From Streptomyces nitrosporeus (GTDB taxonomy: Bacteria; Actinomycetota; Actinomycetes; Streptomycetales; Streptomycetaceae), in assembly GCF_008704555.1 (NCBI RefSeq), contig NZ_CP023702.1:6424001-6488000 (forward strand): 64,000 nucleotides of DNA, read 5' to 3'. How positions within the stretch are numbered: the first letter of the stretch is position 1; every line of letters starts with the position of its first letter. The notes under the pieces were generated by a model. That model was given only the letters and a program-made list of their open reading frames with translations, made no database searches and was not told the DNA's origin. Below, in pieces: positions 42,334 through 50,216 of the stretch. The translations under genes were made by a program, and so were the position numbers.

Positions 42334-42397
42334 GGTGATCCGGCGGACGCCGGGCATGCATTCCGGCGACGTCGAAACGACGGTGAGGAGCCGACCG

Positions 42398-42682
42398 ATG
42401 ATCCAGTGCCCCAAGTGTCACGCCCAGATGCACACGTACAACCGCAACGGTGTACAGATCGAACAGTGCAGCGGCTGCCGGGGGATATTCCTCGACTACG
42501 GCGAGCTGGAGTCCCTGACCCGCCTGGAGTCCCAGTGGGCCCAGCAGGCCCCGCCCGCGCCGCCGGCCCCGCAGGCGTACCCCGCCGCACCGGCCCCCGC
42601 CTGGGGCGCACCGCACCAGGGCGGCCACTACGGCGGCCACCACCGCCAGAAGAGCTTCGGCCGGATGCTCTTCTCCTCCTGA
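42398..42682 (+). CDS. TFIIB-type zinc-ribbon protein
   Basis: The 94-residue product has an N-terminal zinc ribbon with Cys4/Cys7 (CPKC) and Cys24/Cys27 (CSGC), followed by GIFLDYGELESLTRLE, the signature of the zf-TFIIB family of bacterial small proteins. The C-terminal half is a Pro/Ala then Gly/His-rich tail (HQGGHYGGHH) that may bind metal. The ATG follows GGTGAGGAG. It starts 65 bases after the phosphotransferase and may share its transcript. The function is unknown. Confidence 0.82.
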   Translation: MIQCPKCHAQMHTYNRNGVQIEQCSGCRGIFLDYGELESLTRLESQWAQQAPPAPPAPQAYPAAPAPAWGAPHQGGHYGGHHRQKSFGRMLFSS

Positions 42683-42813
42683 GCCCCGGCCGGTCCGCCC
42701 GCGGACCGGCGTACGGCCCGGGGCCGCGACCGCCCCGGGCCGCACACCCGGCCCGCAGCGGAAAGCCCCGGGGCCGTACACCCGCCCGCCACGGAGAACC
42801 CCGGCCGCACGAC

Positions 42814-42847
42814 GAAGCCCCCGGCCGTCGAAACGGCCGGGGGCTTC
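42814..42847. terminator. Terminator shared by the zinc-ribbon gene and the tRNA operon
   Basis: GAAGCCCCCGGCCGT and ACGGCCGGGGGCTTC form a perfect 15-bp stem with a CGAA loop (TTCG on the minus strand). It is 7 bases beyond the last minus-strand tRNA, so it ends the tRNA operon and may also end the plus-strand gene. Confidence 0.85.
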
Positions 42848-42853
42848 CCGTTG

Positions 42854-42925
42854 TGCGCGATACTGGGATTGAACCAGTGACCTCTTCCGTGTCAGGGAAG
42901 CGCTCTCCCGCTGAGCTAATCGCGC
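42854..42925 (-). tRNA. tRNA-Val (GAC)
   Basis: The 72-base cloverleaf has acceptor GCGCGAT/ATCGCGC and discriminator A. The anticodon stem CTTCC/GGAAG encloses loop CTGACAC, giving anticodon GAC. The 3' CCA is not encoded. It is the last gene of a five-tRNA operon. Confidence 0.97.
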
Positions 42926-42948
42926 AGGGTGAACCTGCGTGTACTGCG

Positions 42949-43020
42949 TGCGCGATACTGGGATTGAACCAGTGACCTCTTCCGTGTCAGGGAAGCGCTC
43001 TCCCGCTGAGCTAATCGCGC
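42949..43020 (-). tRNA. tRNA-Val (GAC)
   Basis: It is identical in sequence to the copy at 42854 over 72 bases, including acceptor GCGCGAT/ATCGCGC and anticodon GAC. The copies are 23 bases apart, a tandem duplication. Confidence 0.97.
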
Positions 43021-43039
43021 GGGGGTCCTTGCGGACCGG

Positions 43040-43111
43040 TGGACGATACTGGGATTGAACCAGTGACCTCTTCCGTGTCAGGGAAGCGCTCTCCCGCTGA
43101 GCTAATCGTCC
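43040..43111 (-). tRNA. tRNA-Val (GAC), variant acceptor stem
   Basis: The body is identical to the other two tRNA-Val(GAC) copies, but the acceptor stem is GGACGAT/ATCGTCC. Base pairs 2-71 and 3-70 are changed on both sides, so pairing is preserved. Confidence 0.97.
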
Positions 43112-43115
43112 TTGG

Positions 43116-43186
43116 AGGTGGAGACGGGATTTGAACCCGTGTAGACGGCTTTGCAGGCCGTTGCCTCGCCTCTCGGCCACTCCACC
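43116..43186 (-). tRNA. tRNA-Cys (GCA)
   Basis: The 71-base cloverleaf has acceptor GGTGGAG/CTCCACC and discriminator T, as expected for Cys. The stem ACGGC/GCCGT holds loop CTGCAAA, anticodon GCA. It lies 4 bases from the preceding tRNA-Val. Confidence 0.97.
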
Positions 43187-43224
43187 AGGGATGGGGGCTC
43201 GGGAAGAATCCCCCACCTTCTGCG

Positions 43225-43297
43225 AGCGGACGACCAGGTTCGAACTGGCGACCTCAACCTTGGCAAGGTTGCGCTCTACCAACTGAGCTACGTCCGC
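43225..43297 (-). tRNA. tRNA-Gly (GCC)
   Basis: The 73-base cloverleaf has acceptor GCGGACG/CGTCCGC and anticodon stem CAACC/GGTTG with loop TTGCCAA, anticodon GCC. It is the promoter-proximal gene of the operon. Confidence 0.97.
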
Positions 43298-43339
43298 TTG
43301 TCTTTCCCGTTTCGCTTGCGCGTCCCGGCGACGTGTTGA

Positions 43340-43367
43340 ACTCTAGCGGATTCCCGGGCCAGCACAA
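43340..43367 (-). promoter_or_regulatory. Promoter of the tRNA operon
   Basis: On the minus strand TTGTGC (43362-43367), a 16-base spacer and TAGAGT (43340-43345) lie about 45 bases upstream of tRNA-Gly. The GC content of the surrounding 60 bases is clearly lower than in the flanking genes. Confidence 0.6.
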
Positions 43368-43381
43368 AAACGCGTTTGTGC
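43362..43381. promoter_or_regulatory. 20-bp inverted repeat between the tRNA operon and pabB
   Basis: GCACAAAAACGCGTTTGTGC has 7-bp arms GCACAAA/TTTGTGC and contains the offset perfect palindrome AAACGCGTTT. It overlaps the -35 of the tRNA promoter and is 61 bases before the pabB-like start. Confidence 0.5.
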
Positions 43382-43442
43382 AGCGTGCTGCGGCCGGCCG
43401 GCTCACCGCAGGTGGCGGAGCGGCCGCCCTACACTCGACGGC

Positions 43443-44549
43443 GTGCACGACCTCGCTCCCATGGCCCGCTTCGGCGGCCTCGTCGCCTCCGGTCTCAGGG
43501 ACGTCACCAGCGATCCCGCGGCTCTCGACTCCTCGGGCTTCTGGGCCGTCCGCGCCGACTTCGAGGGCGGCCTGACCTGCGCACGCTTCTCGGACGTACG
43601 GAGCGAGCCGGTGCCGCCACCGGTGCCAGGGGCCTGGCGCGGACCCGGGCCCGGGGACTGGACCTCCTCGCTCGACCGGGACGCCTACACGGCGGGCGTG
43701 CGGCGGATCCGCGCGCACATAGCCGCCGGCGAGGTCTACCAGGCCAACCTCTGCCGGGTCCTGAGCGCGCCGCTGCCGGACCCCGCCGCCGACGTCGACG
43801 CCCTCACCGCCCTGCTCGCCCGGGGCAACCCCGCCCCCTACGCGGGAACGATCAGGCTTCCCGGCCACGGGGTGGAGATCGCCACCGCCTCCCCCGAACT
43901 CTTCCTCGCCCGCGACGGCCGCACCGTGGAGTCCGGGCCCATCAAGGGCACCGGGCGGACGGAGGACGACCTGCTGGAGAAGGACCACGCCGAGAACGTG
44001 ATGATCGTGGACCTCGTCCGCAACGACCTCGGCCGGGTCTGCGAGACCGGCAGCGTCAGCGTCCCCGACCTCTGCGTGACGGAGAAGCATCCGGGACTCG
44101 TCCACCTGGTCTCCACCGTGCGGGGCAGGCTCGCGGAGGGCACCGGCTGGCCCGGACTGCTCACCGCCGCCTTCCCCCCGGGCTCGGTGACCGGCGCCCC
44201 GAAGTCCAGCGCCCTGCGGATCATCGGCGCCCTGGAGACCGCCCCCCGCGGTCCCTACTGCGGAGGCATCGGCTGGGTCGACGCCGACCGGGCCACCGGC
44301 ACCCTGGCCGTCGGCATACGCAGCTTCTGGATCGACCGCACCGGCCCCGCGCCCCTGCTCCGCTTCGGCACCGGCGCCGGCATCACCTGGGGGTCCGACC
44401 CGGAACGCGAGTGGGCGGAGACCGAACTGAAGGCGTCCCGGCTGCTCGCGGTAGCGTCGGGCACATACGCGGACGCCTGCCCGGACGCGTACGACGACGG
44501 TCCGCGCGGGCCGTCCGCACACCAGGACACGGGAAGGACCGGGACATGA
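43443..44549 (+). CDS. pabB: Aminodeoxychorismate synthase component I (chorismate-binding protein)
   Basis: The 368-residue chorismate-binding domain has YTAGVRRIRAHIAAGEVYQANLCRVL (in part), ASPELFLARDGRTVESGPIKGTGR, HAENVMIVDLVRNDLGRVC, GSVTGAPKSSALRII and PYCGGIGWVDADR. The SGPIKGT segment has the Lys of the ADC synthase type rather than anthranilate synthase's Ala. It aminates chorismate for folate p-aminobenzoate. It is shorter than full PabB, lacking most of the N-terminal lobe. It overlaps the lyase-like gene by ATGA. TACACT 7 bases before the GTG suggests a leaderless message. Confidence 0.85.
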   Translation: MHDLAPMARFGGLVASGLRDVTSDPAALDSSGFWAVRADFEGGLTCARFSDVRSEPVPPPVPGAWRGPGPGDWTSSLDRDAYTAGVRRIRAHIAAGEVYQANLCRVLSAPLPDPAADVDALTALLARGNPAPYAGTIRLPGHGVEIATASPELFLARDGRTVESGPIKGTGRTEDDLLEKDHAENVMIVDLVRNDLGRVCETGSVSVPDLCVTEKHPGLVHLVSTVRGRLAEGTGWPGLLTAAFPPGSVTGAPKSSALRIIGALETAPRGPYCGGIGWVDADRATGTLAVGIRSFWIDRTGPAPLLRFGTGAGITWGSDPEREWAETELKASRLLAVASGTYADACPDAYDDGPRGPSAHQDTGRTGT

Positions 44550-45367
44550 GGATCTGGGTCAACGGCGGCCTGCGGGACGCCGACGACGCGACGGTGTCCG
44601 TGCTCGACCACGGCCTCACCGTGGGGGACGGCGTCTTCGAGACGGTCAAGGTCACCGGGGGCCGCCTCTTCGCCCTGACCCGGCACCTCGACCGGCTGAC
44701 CCGCTCCGCCCGCGGTCTCGGCCTGCCCGACCCCGACACGGACGAGGTCCGCCGCGCCGCCCTGGCCGTCACCGAGGCCGACCCCCTGCCCCTCGGCCGG
44801 CTGCGGATCACCTACACCGGCGGACTCTCCCCGCTCGGCTCCGAACGCGGTGACAAGGGCCCCGGTCTCGTCGTCGCCCTCGGAGAGGCCGCCCGCCGCC
44901 CCGACAGCACCGCCGTGGTCACCGTCCCCTGGACCCGCAACGAACGCGGGGCGCTGGCCGGGCTCAAGACCACCTCGTACGCCGAGAACGTCGTCGCCCT
45001 GGCACGGGCCCACCGGCACGGGGCGTCCGAGGCGCTGTTCGCCAACACCGTCGGGCAGCTCTGCGAAGGCACCGGTACCAACGTCTTCGTGGTCCTCGAC
45101 GGCGAGATCCACACCCCGCCCGTCACCTCCGGGTGCCTCGCCGGCATCACCCGGGCGCTGACCGTGGAGTGGACCGGCGCCCGGGAGACCGAACTCCCGC
45201 TGGACATCCTCGAAAGCGCCGACGAGATCTTCCTGACCTCCACCCTGCGCGACGTCCAGGGGGTCCACCGGGCCGACGGACGCGAACTCCCCGGCGCCCC
45301 CGGCCCGGTGACCGCCAAGGCCATGAGGATCTTCGACGAGCGCGCGGCGGACGGCCTCGACCCCTGA
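44546..45367 (+). CDS. pabC: Class IV aminotransferase, probable 4-amino-4-deoxychorismate lyase
   Basis: The 273-residue fold-type IV PLP protein opens VNGGLRDADDATVSVLDHGLTVGDGVFET (in part) and has RNERGALAGLKTTSYAENVVALARA with PLP-binding Lys141, then GTGTNVFVVLDGE and PPVTSGCLAGITR. Lyase and branched-chain aminotransferase members look alike. Coupling to the chorismate-binding gene argues for the lyase that releases p-aminobenzoate and pyruvate. It ends the two-gene operon. Confidence 0.85.
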   Translation: MRIWVNGGLRDADDATVSVLDHGLTVGDGVFETVKVTGGRLFALTRHLDRLTRSARGLGLPDPDTDEVRRAALAVTEADPLPLGRLRITYTGGLSPLGSERGDKGPGLVVALGEAARRPDSTAVVTVPWTRNERGALAGLKTTSYAENVVALARAHRHGASEALFANTVGQLCEGTGTNVFVVLDGEIHTPPVTSGCLAGITRALTVEWTGARETELPLDILESADEIFLTSTLRDVQGVHRADGRELPGAPGPVTAKAMRIFDERAADGLDP

Positions 45368-45524
45368 GGGCTCCGGACGGAAGGCGCGCCCGGAGCTCCC
45401 GGGGCCGGACCTTCTTCCGCCCGAACCCCCCTTCGGCCCGGAGCCCCTTCCGCCCGGAGCCCCGGGACCGGGTGACGGAGGAACCCGGGTGACGAAACGG
45501 CCCTCCACCGGATAGAAACCTCTG

Positions 45525-46364
45525 ATGACCACCACACTGCGGCCGGCCGGGCCGGCCGAAGAAGGCGCGGACGGCGCACGGACACGTACCTACGAGGTGT
45601 GCGACAACGGCCGCCCGGTCGGTGCCGTCGAGATCGGCACCGACCCGCGCTTCGGATCCTCGGCGGCCGTGCTGCGCTCCCTGCGCATCGACGAGGGCGA
45701 CCGCAGGCGCGGCCGCGGCACGATCGCCGCCCTCGCTGCCGAAGAGGTGCTCCGCGGCTGGGGCTGCACCCGGATCAGCCTCGTCGTCCCCGAGGGGAAC
45801 GAGGCCGCCACCGCCTTCGCCACCGCCCTCGGCTACACCCCGCGCAGCCGCAACATGGCCAAGTCCCTCCAGGCCCCCGCCCCCGCCCTCCCCGACGGGG
45901 TCACCGAGCGCCCCATGACGGAACAGGAGTACGCGGCCTGGGCGAGCACCTCCGTCGAGGAGTACGCGCGCAGCTGGATCGAGCGGGACGTCCCCGAGGA
46001 CCAGGCCCGCCTCAAGGCCGAACGCGACCACGCCACCGGACTGCCCGACGGCCTGGCCACCGAGGGCATGCACTTCCACGTCCTCGTCCGCGGGGACGAC
46101 GTCCTCGGCCACGTCTGGGTGGCGCGGCACAGCGCTGCCCCGCACGACGCGCCGATCGGCTACGTCTTCGACGTCGAGGTCCGCGAGGAGGTGCGGGGAC
46201 ACGGCTACGGCCGCGCGCTGATGCACCTCGCCGAGGACCTCACCCTGCGCGCCGGACTCGGCCGGCTCGGCCTGCACGTCTTCGAGACCAACACCCCCGC
46301 CCTCCGGCTGTACGAGTCGCTGGGCTACACCACCACGCAGTACAACCTGGCCAAGGCGCTCTGA
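45525..46364 (+). CDS. Tandem-GNAT acetyltransferase
   Basis: The 279-residue product holds two GNAT-like halves. Residues about 22-110 include LRIDEGDRRRGRGTIAALAAEEVL and GNEAATAFATALGYTPRSRNMAK. Residues about 170-279 include GYVFDVEVREEVRGHGYGRALMHLAEDL and TPALRLYESLGYTTTQYNLAK. Each has an acetyl-CoA loop (RRGRGT and RGHGYGRAL), so both may bind cofactor. The repeated ending (RNMAK, YNLAK) suggests internal duplication. The substrate is unknown. Confidence 0.85.
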   Translation: MTTTLRPAGPAEEGADGARTRTYEVCDNGRPVGAVEIGTDPRFGSSAAVLRSLRIDEGDRRRGRGTIAALAAEEVLRGWGCTRISLVVPEGNEAATAFATALGYTPRSRNMAKSLQAPAPALPDGVTERPMTEQEYAAWASTSVEEYARSWIERDVPEDQARLKAERDHATGLPDGLATEGMHFHVLVRGDDVLGHVWVARHSAAPHDAPIGYVFDVEVREEVRGHGYGRALMHLAEDLTLRAGLGRLGLHVFETNTPALRLYESLGYTTTQYNLAKAL

Positions 46365-46367
46365 CGC

Positions 46368-46431
46368 CCCCGGGCCCGGACCGGCCCCCGCGGTCACCGC
46401 CCCGGGCCCGGACCGGCCCCCGTAATCACCG
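46368..46431. repeat. 32-bp tandem duplication between convergent genes
   Basis: Copies at 46368-46399 and 46400-46431 begin with the same 23 bases (CCCCGGGCCCGGACC...) and differ only in three bases near the end. They fill the space between the GNAT and DsbA-like stops. Confidence 0.75.
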
Positions 46432-46454
46432 GCCGCGGGGGAGGGGCGGCGCGG

Positions 46455-46970
46455 TCAGTCCCGGTCCGCCAGCAGCCGGTCGGCGATCTCCTCGATCCGG
46501 GCGCGCAGGCCCTCCTGGCTCTTCCCGCCGTCCAGCCGCTGGTCACCGATGACGTACGTAGGCGTCCCCGTGACGCCGATGGCCTTCCCCTCGGCCTGGT
46601 CCGCGTCGACGATCAGCAGGTGCCGGCCGTCGATCAGGGCCGTGTCGAACTCCTCGGCGTCCAGTCCGAGCCTGCGGGCCACCTCCAGCAGTACCGGCTC
46701 GCCCCCGCGGGCCAGACCGGCGGTGCGCGCCAGTACCGCCTCGGCGTACGGCCACCCCAGGCCCTGCGCCACGGCCTCCTCGGCCGCCTGCGCCGCCGCG
46801 TAGGCGTGCTTGTGCTTCTCCAGCGGGAAGTGGCGCAGCCGGATCTCCAGACGGTCCCCGTAACGCGCGCGCAGCGCGTGGACATCGGTCAGGGCCTGGT
46901 GGCAGTCGGGACATTCGAGGTCGAACCAGGCGTCGAGGACGACCGGTGCCGCGGAGGTGGAATCGCTCAT
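46455..46970 (-). CDS. DsbA-family (FrnE-like) thioredoxin-fold protein
   Basis: The 171-residue cytoplasmic product has VVLDAWFDLECPDCHQAL with a CPDC redox pair (Cys20, Cys23), a helical insertion domain, and the cis-proline loop VTGTPTYVIGDQRL. This is the DsbA/FrnE-like thiol oxidoreductase group, with no signal peptide. GGGAG lies upstream of the ATG; the longer frame is Gly/Pro nonsense. The substrate is unknown. Confidence 0.87.
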   Translation of the reverse strand: MSDSTSAAPVVLDAWFDLECPDCHQALTDVHALRARYGDRLEIRLRHFPLEKHKHAYAAAQAAEEAVAQGLGWPYAEAVLARTAGLARGGEPVLLEVARRLGLDAEEFDTALIDGRHLLIVDADQAEGKAIGVTGTPTYVIGDQRLDGGKSQEGLRARIEEIADRLLADRD

Positions 46971-47153
46971 GGCACCAGTCTCCCAGGCGGCCGGGCCGCC
47001 CCCTCCCGGCCCGGGCCCGGCCCGGCCCCCCGTGGGCACTCCTCAAGGAGGAGCCCGGCCCTGAGAAGTCCCTGATGTGGGCCCGGCCCGTGGCCTGCGC
47101 CCGGGGCGGGGGTGCACGATGGAAGAGATGTCCCCGACGCGCTGGAGGCCGTG

Positions 47154-47615
47154 ATGCTTGCCGAGACCATCTGTTCCGCGGTGTCGGCGGCCGGACTGGG
47201 GATCGCCGCGATCAGCGCGTACCGCAGGCGTTTCCTCACGGCGACCCGGATCGCCGCCTACGCGCTGGTGCCCATCGGCCTCGTACTGACCGGTGTCGTG
47301 GAGTGGCTCACCGGGATCGTCTTCGAGCCGGTCGTCTGGCTCGGTTTCGGACTGCTGGCGGTGGCCTGGCTGCTGTTCGTGACCGCCCGGACCGTCGAAC
47401 GAAGGGGCGGCGGCACCCGCAAGGAGCGCAAGGCCGCCCGCGCGGCGGGCCGGGCGGACGCGGTCGCCCCCGGTGCGTCCGCACCGAATCTGACGGCCGG
47501 GAGCACCGCGCCCTCCGGCTCCCGGGCCGGGAACGCGAAGAAGAAGGGTCCCGCCGCGACGGGCGGCGACGACTTCAGCGACATCGAGGCGATCCTCAAG
47601 AAGCACGGCATCTGA
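47154..47615 (+). CDS. Small two-TM membrane protein with basic tail
   Basis: The 153-residue product has one N-terminal hydrophobic segment (ICSAVSAAGLGIAAISAY) and two stronger ones (IAAYALVPIGLVLTGVVEWL and VVWLGFGLLAVAWLLFVTA). A cytoplasmic tail follows, rich in Lys/Arg and Ala/Ser, ending GDDFSDIEAILKKHGI. GGAGG precedes a GTG-ATG pair; I use the ATG, though GTG at 47151 is equally possible. I do not recognise a characterised family. The acidic-amphipathic last helix may bind a partner. Confidence 0.7.
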   Translation: MLAETICSAVSAAGLGIAAISAYRRRFLTATRIAAYALVPIGLVLTGVVEWLTGIVFEPVVWLGFGLLAVAWLLFVTARTVERRGGGTRKERKAARAAGRADAVAPGASAPNLTAGSTAPSGSRAGNAKKKGPAATGGDDFSDIEAILKKHGI

Positions 47616-47676
47616 ACGGAGGACCCGGGAGAGCCCGGCATCCGGACGCCTCCTCGGCGGACACGGGCCCTCCGCC

Positions 47677-47729
47677 TTGACGGTGTCCCCGCGCCGGGGC
47701 TAGCGTCCGCTCGGATTGAATCAATTCAA
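47677..47729 (+). promoter_or_regulatory. LacI-gene promoter with palindromic operator
   Basis: TTGACG (47677-47682), an 18-base spacer and TAGCGT (47701-47706) are followed by TTGAATCAATTCAA (47716-47729), a perfect palindrome with 6-bp arms placed at about +4 to +17. This position gives autorepression by the LacI-type protein. Related half-sites occur at the sugar operon promoter (51654-51667). Confidence 0.7.
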
Positions 47730-47835
47730 ACCTCCTGGGAGCGGGCCCGGCGGCCCGGACCGCCCGTACGCCCTGCTCCCGGGGACGGGGACGCGCCGCC
47801 GTACGACGGCCGTACACACCAGTGGGGCGGGGCAA

Positions 47836-48855
47836 GTGGGGCGTGTGGCAGGGATCAAGGACGTGGCGCGGCGGGCCGGTGTCTCGGTGGGCACCGTCTC
47901 CAATGTGATCAACCGCCCGGAGGCGGTGCTTCCGGACACCCGGGCCCGTGTCCTCACGGCGATCGAGGAGCTCGGTTACGTACGCAGCGAATCGGCCCGC
48001 CAGCTGCGGGCGGGCCGCAGCCGCATCATGGCGCTGCTCGTCCTCGACATGGGCAACCCCTTCTTCGTGGACATCGCCCGCGGCGCCGAACGCGCGGCCC
48101 GGGACGCCGGTCTCGGCGTCATGGTCTGCAACAGCGACCAGAGCCAGGAGGAGGAGGCCGAGTACCTCGGACTCTTCGCCGAGCAGCGCGTCTGCGGCGT
48201 CCTCATCACCCCGGCCGACGCCACCGGCGGCACCCTGGAGGCGTTCGGCCGCCACCGCATCCCCTATGTGCTGGTCGACCGGGTGGCGGCGGGTCCGGAC
48301 ACCTGCGCGGTGTGCGTGGACGACGTCCGCGGCGGCATGCTCGCCGTGCGGCACCTGGTCGCGGCGGGCCACCGGACCGTCGCCTACGTGAGCGGGCCGG
48401 GGGACCTGTACCAGATCAGGGACCGCCGTCAGGGAGCCCTCCAGGCGCTGGCGGAAGCCGGTCTCGGGCCCGGGGCGCTGGTGGAGATCTCCGGCGGCCG
48501 GCTGGACGTGGCGGCCGGCCGGGACGCCGGCGCCCGGCTGCTCGGTCTCGTCCCGCGGCCCACCGCGGTGTTCTGCGCCAACGACCTGCTGGCGCTCGGG
48601 GTCCTGCAGTCGCTGTACGCCGCGGGCGTCCGGGTGCCGCAGGACATCGCCATCGTCGGGTACGACGACATCGAGTTCGCCGCCGCCGCGGCCGTCCCCC
48701 TGACGTCCGTGCGGCAGCCCGCCACGGCCATGGGCAGGATGGCGGCCGAGATGCTCCTGGAGGAGGCGGACGACCCCGACGGCAGCCACCGCCACCGCAA
48801 CGTGGTCCTCCAGCCCGAACTCGTCGTACGTGCCTCCAGCGCCGCCCCGCGCTGA
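47836..48855 (+). CDS. LacI family transcriptional regulator
   Basis: The 339-residue product has the LacI helix-turn-helix and hinge (GIKDVARRAGVSVGTVSNVINRPEAVLPDTRARV, in part, then QLRAGRSR). A periplasmic-binding-like sugar domain follows (LLVLDMGNPFFVDIARGAERAA ... VGYDDIEFAAAAAVPLTSVRQP). Start choice is uncertain: GTG at 47836 or 47845. It has its own promoter and a palindromic operator. The same half-site in the 51.6-kb promoter makes it the probable repressor of the rhamnogalacturonan operon. Confidence 0.92.
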   Translation: MGRVAGIKDVARRAGVSVGTVSNVINRPEAVLPDTRARVLTAIEELGYVRSESARQLRAGRSRIMALLVLDMGNPFFVDIARGAERAARDAGLGVMVCNSDQSQEEEAEYLGLFAEQRVCGVLITPADATGGTLEAFGRHRIPYVLVDRVAAGPDTCAVCVDDVRGGMLAVRHLVAAGHRTVAYVSGPGDLYQIRDRRQGALQALAEAGLGPGALVEISGGRLDVAAGRDAGARLLGLVPRPTAVFCANDLLALGVLQSLYAAGVRVPQDIAIVGYDDIEFAAAAAVPLTSVRQPATAMGRMAAEMLLEEADDPDGSHRHRNVVLQPELVVRASSAAPR

Positions 48856-48999
48856 CCGCACCCCGGCCCACCGGGCCGAAAATCTGACCGGATGTCAGAC
48901 AACGGAGCGATTCCGCACAGCCCGGAGAGAGTGAACCGGCCCCGTACAGGGGGCTGTTGGCGCGGTGCACGGGTCTCTTTGCGTCATGATCGCTACGAG

Positions 49000-49155
49000 A
49001 TGGTGGACACATACCGGGGCGAGGCCCCCGCACCCCCTGCCGAGGAGCCGCGCGGCTGCCTCTTCGCGCTGTCGCAGCCGCCCCTGATGATCTTCCTGAC
49101 GGTGGTCGGCGGTCTGCTGCTGATGGCCGCCCTGCACGACCTCTTCCTGCTGTGA
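49000..49155 (+). CDS. Small single-TM membrane protein
   Basis: The 51-residue product (MVDTYRGEAPAPPAEEP start, in part) has a polar N-terminus and one C-terminal membrane helix (PLMIFLTVVGGLLLMAALHDLFLL, in part). The frame is open back to an ATG at 48892, giving 87 residues; the coding-like composition begins only near 49000, but neither start has a good ribosome-binding site. The function is unknown. Confidence 0.55.
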   Translation: MVDTYRGEAPAPPAEEPRGCLFALSQPPLMIFLTVVGGLLLMAALHDLFLL

Positions 49156-49171
49156 CCGGTGCGACGGTCGC

Positions 49172-49729
49172 TCAGCCCGCCGCCTCCCGGCGCCTGGCCC
49201 GGTACGCCGCGACGTGCAGGCGGTTACCGCAGGTGCGGCTGGAGCAGTAACGGCGCGAGCGGTTGCGGGACAGGTCGGCGAACGCGTACCGGCAGTCCGG
49301 CGCCTCGCACCGGCGCAGCCGCTCCTGCTCCCCGGCCACGACGATGAAGGCCAGGGCCATGCCGCAGTCGGCGGCGAGGTGGTCGGAGACCGACGCGTCC
49401 GGCGCGAAGTAGTGCACGTGCCAGTCGTACCCGTCGTGGTCGGTGAGCTGCGGCGTGGTGCCGGCCGCCGCCACCAGCCGGTTGACGAGTTCCGCCGCGG
49501 TGCGCGCGTCGGGCGCGGCGAATATCTCCGCGAACCGCTCGCGCACCGCGTGCACCGCGCGCAGGTCCTTCTCGTCGAGCACCCCCACGCCGCTGATGTG
49601 GTGCCGCTCGGCGAAGCCGTAGAGCGCCTCGACGTCCGCGAGCCCGTCGTCGCGCCCGCTCTCCGGCGCGGTGTTCACCAGATCCACCACCGTGTCGAGG
49701 GCGATCCGGGTGTCGTGTGGGATCAGCAC
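49172..49729 (-). CDS. CGNR zinc-finger, stress-induced-type DNA-binding protein
   Basis: The 185-residue product has an N-terminal ABATE-like domain and a C-terminal CGNR zinc finger: RRCEAPDCRYAFADLSRNRSRRYCSSRTCGNRLHVAAYRARR (in part), with two Cys pairs and the CGNR signature. The family is thought to regulate transcription in actinobacteria. The GTG start follows GGGAG. It is convergent with the small membrane protein gene and lies upstream of ssgB on the same strand side but far from it. Confidence 0.87.
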   Translation of the reverse strand: MLIPHDTRIALDTVVDLVNTAPESGRDDGLADVEALYGFAERHHISGVGVLDEKDLRAVHAVRERFAEIFAAPDARTAAELVNRLVAAAGTTPQLTDHDGYDWHVHYFAPDASVSDHLAADCGMALAFIVVAGEQERLRRCEAPDCRYAFADLSRNRSRRYCSSRTCGNRLHVAAYRARRREAAG

Positions 49730-50216
49730 GCTTCGCTCCCTGGCCTCCGGCGGGCGGGCGCCCGCCGATGGCGGAAGACTCTACTGGCTCGGCCCGGACC
49801 CACCCGGCCCCGGTAGGGTCCCGCCCGCCGCCACGGCCGGTGCCCGCCGCCACGCCCTGCGGGGGCGCGGCTTCGCCGGAGGGCCGCCCGGAACCCCGCC
49901 GCGGGGCCCGCGGGGCCTGTCTGCGGGGCCTGTGCGGACCGGTGGGGCCTGCGCCGGGGCCCGGGCGGGGCTCCAGGGCCCGGTTGCGGCGCCCGGCCGG
50001 TCCTGCGGAGCCCCGCCGGGCCCGGGAGGCCCGCGGAAGGGCCCGTACGGACGGCGGGCCCGGCACCCGGACGCGCCCGTGCCCGCTGGCCCCGGACGCG
50101 ACGGCGCCGCCGCCGCGGTGGGTTCCGCGGCGACGGCGCCGTCGTCTGCCGTATGAGGTTGTCCGCGCGACGCCGTCTCCCCGAGTCGGACGGCGTCCCG
50201 CAGCTCTCGGCCTGGC
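49730..50216. other. 487-bp intergenic region between CGNR and ssgB genes
   Basis: It is a GC-rich region of short direct repeats (GGGGCC- and CGGGCCCG-type) with no coding pattern in any frame. Its only defined element is the terminator hairpin at 50100-50143. The upstream part must hold the CGNR promoter, which I could not identify. Confidence 0.6.
50100..50143 (-). terminator. Terminator downstream of ssgB
   Basis: Nineteen-base arms GACGGCGCCGCCGCCGCGG and 50125-50143 pair with one mismatch around a 6-base loop. They lie 73 bases after the ssgB stop on the minus strand. Confidence 0.75.
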
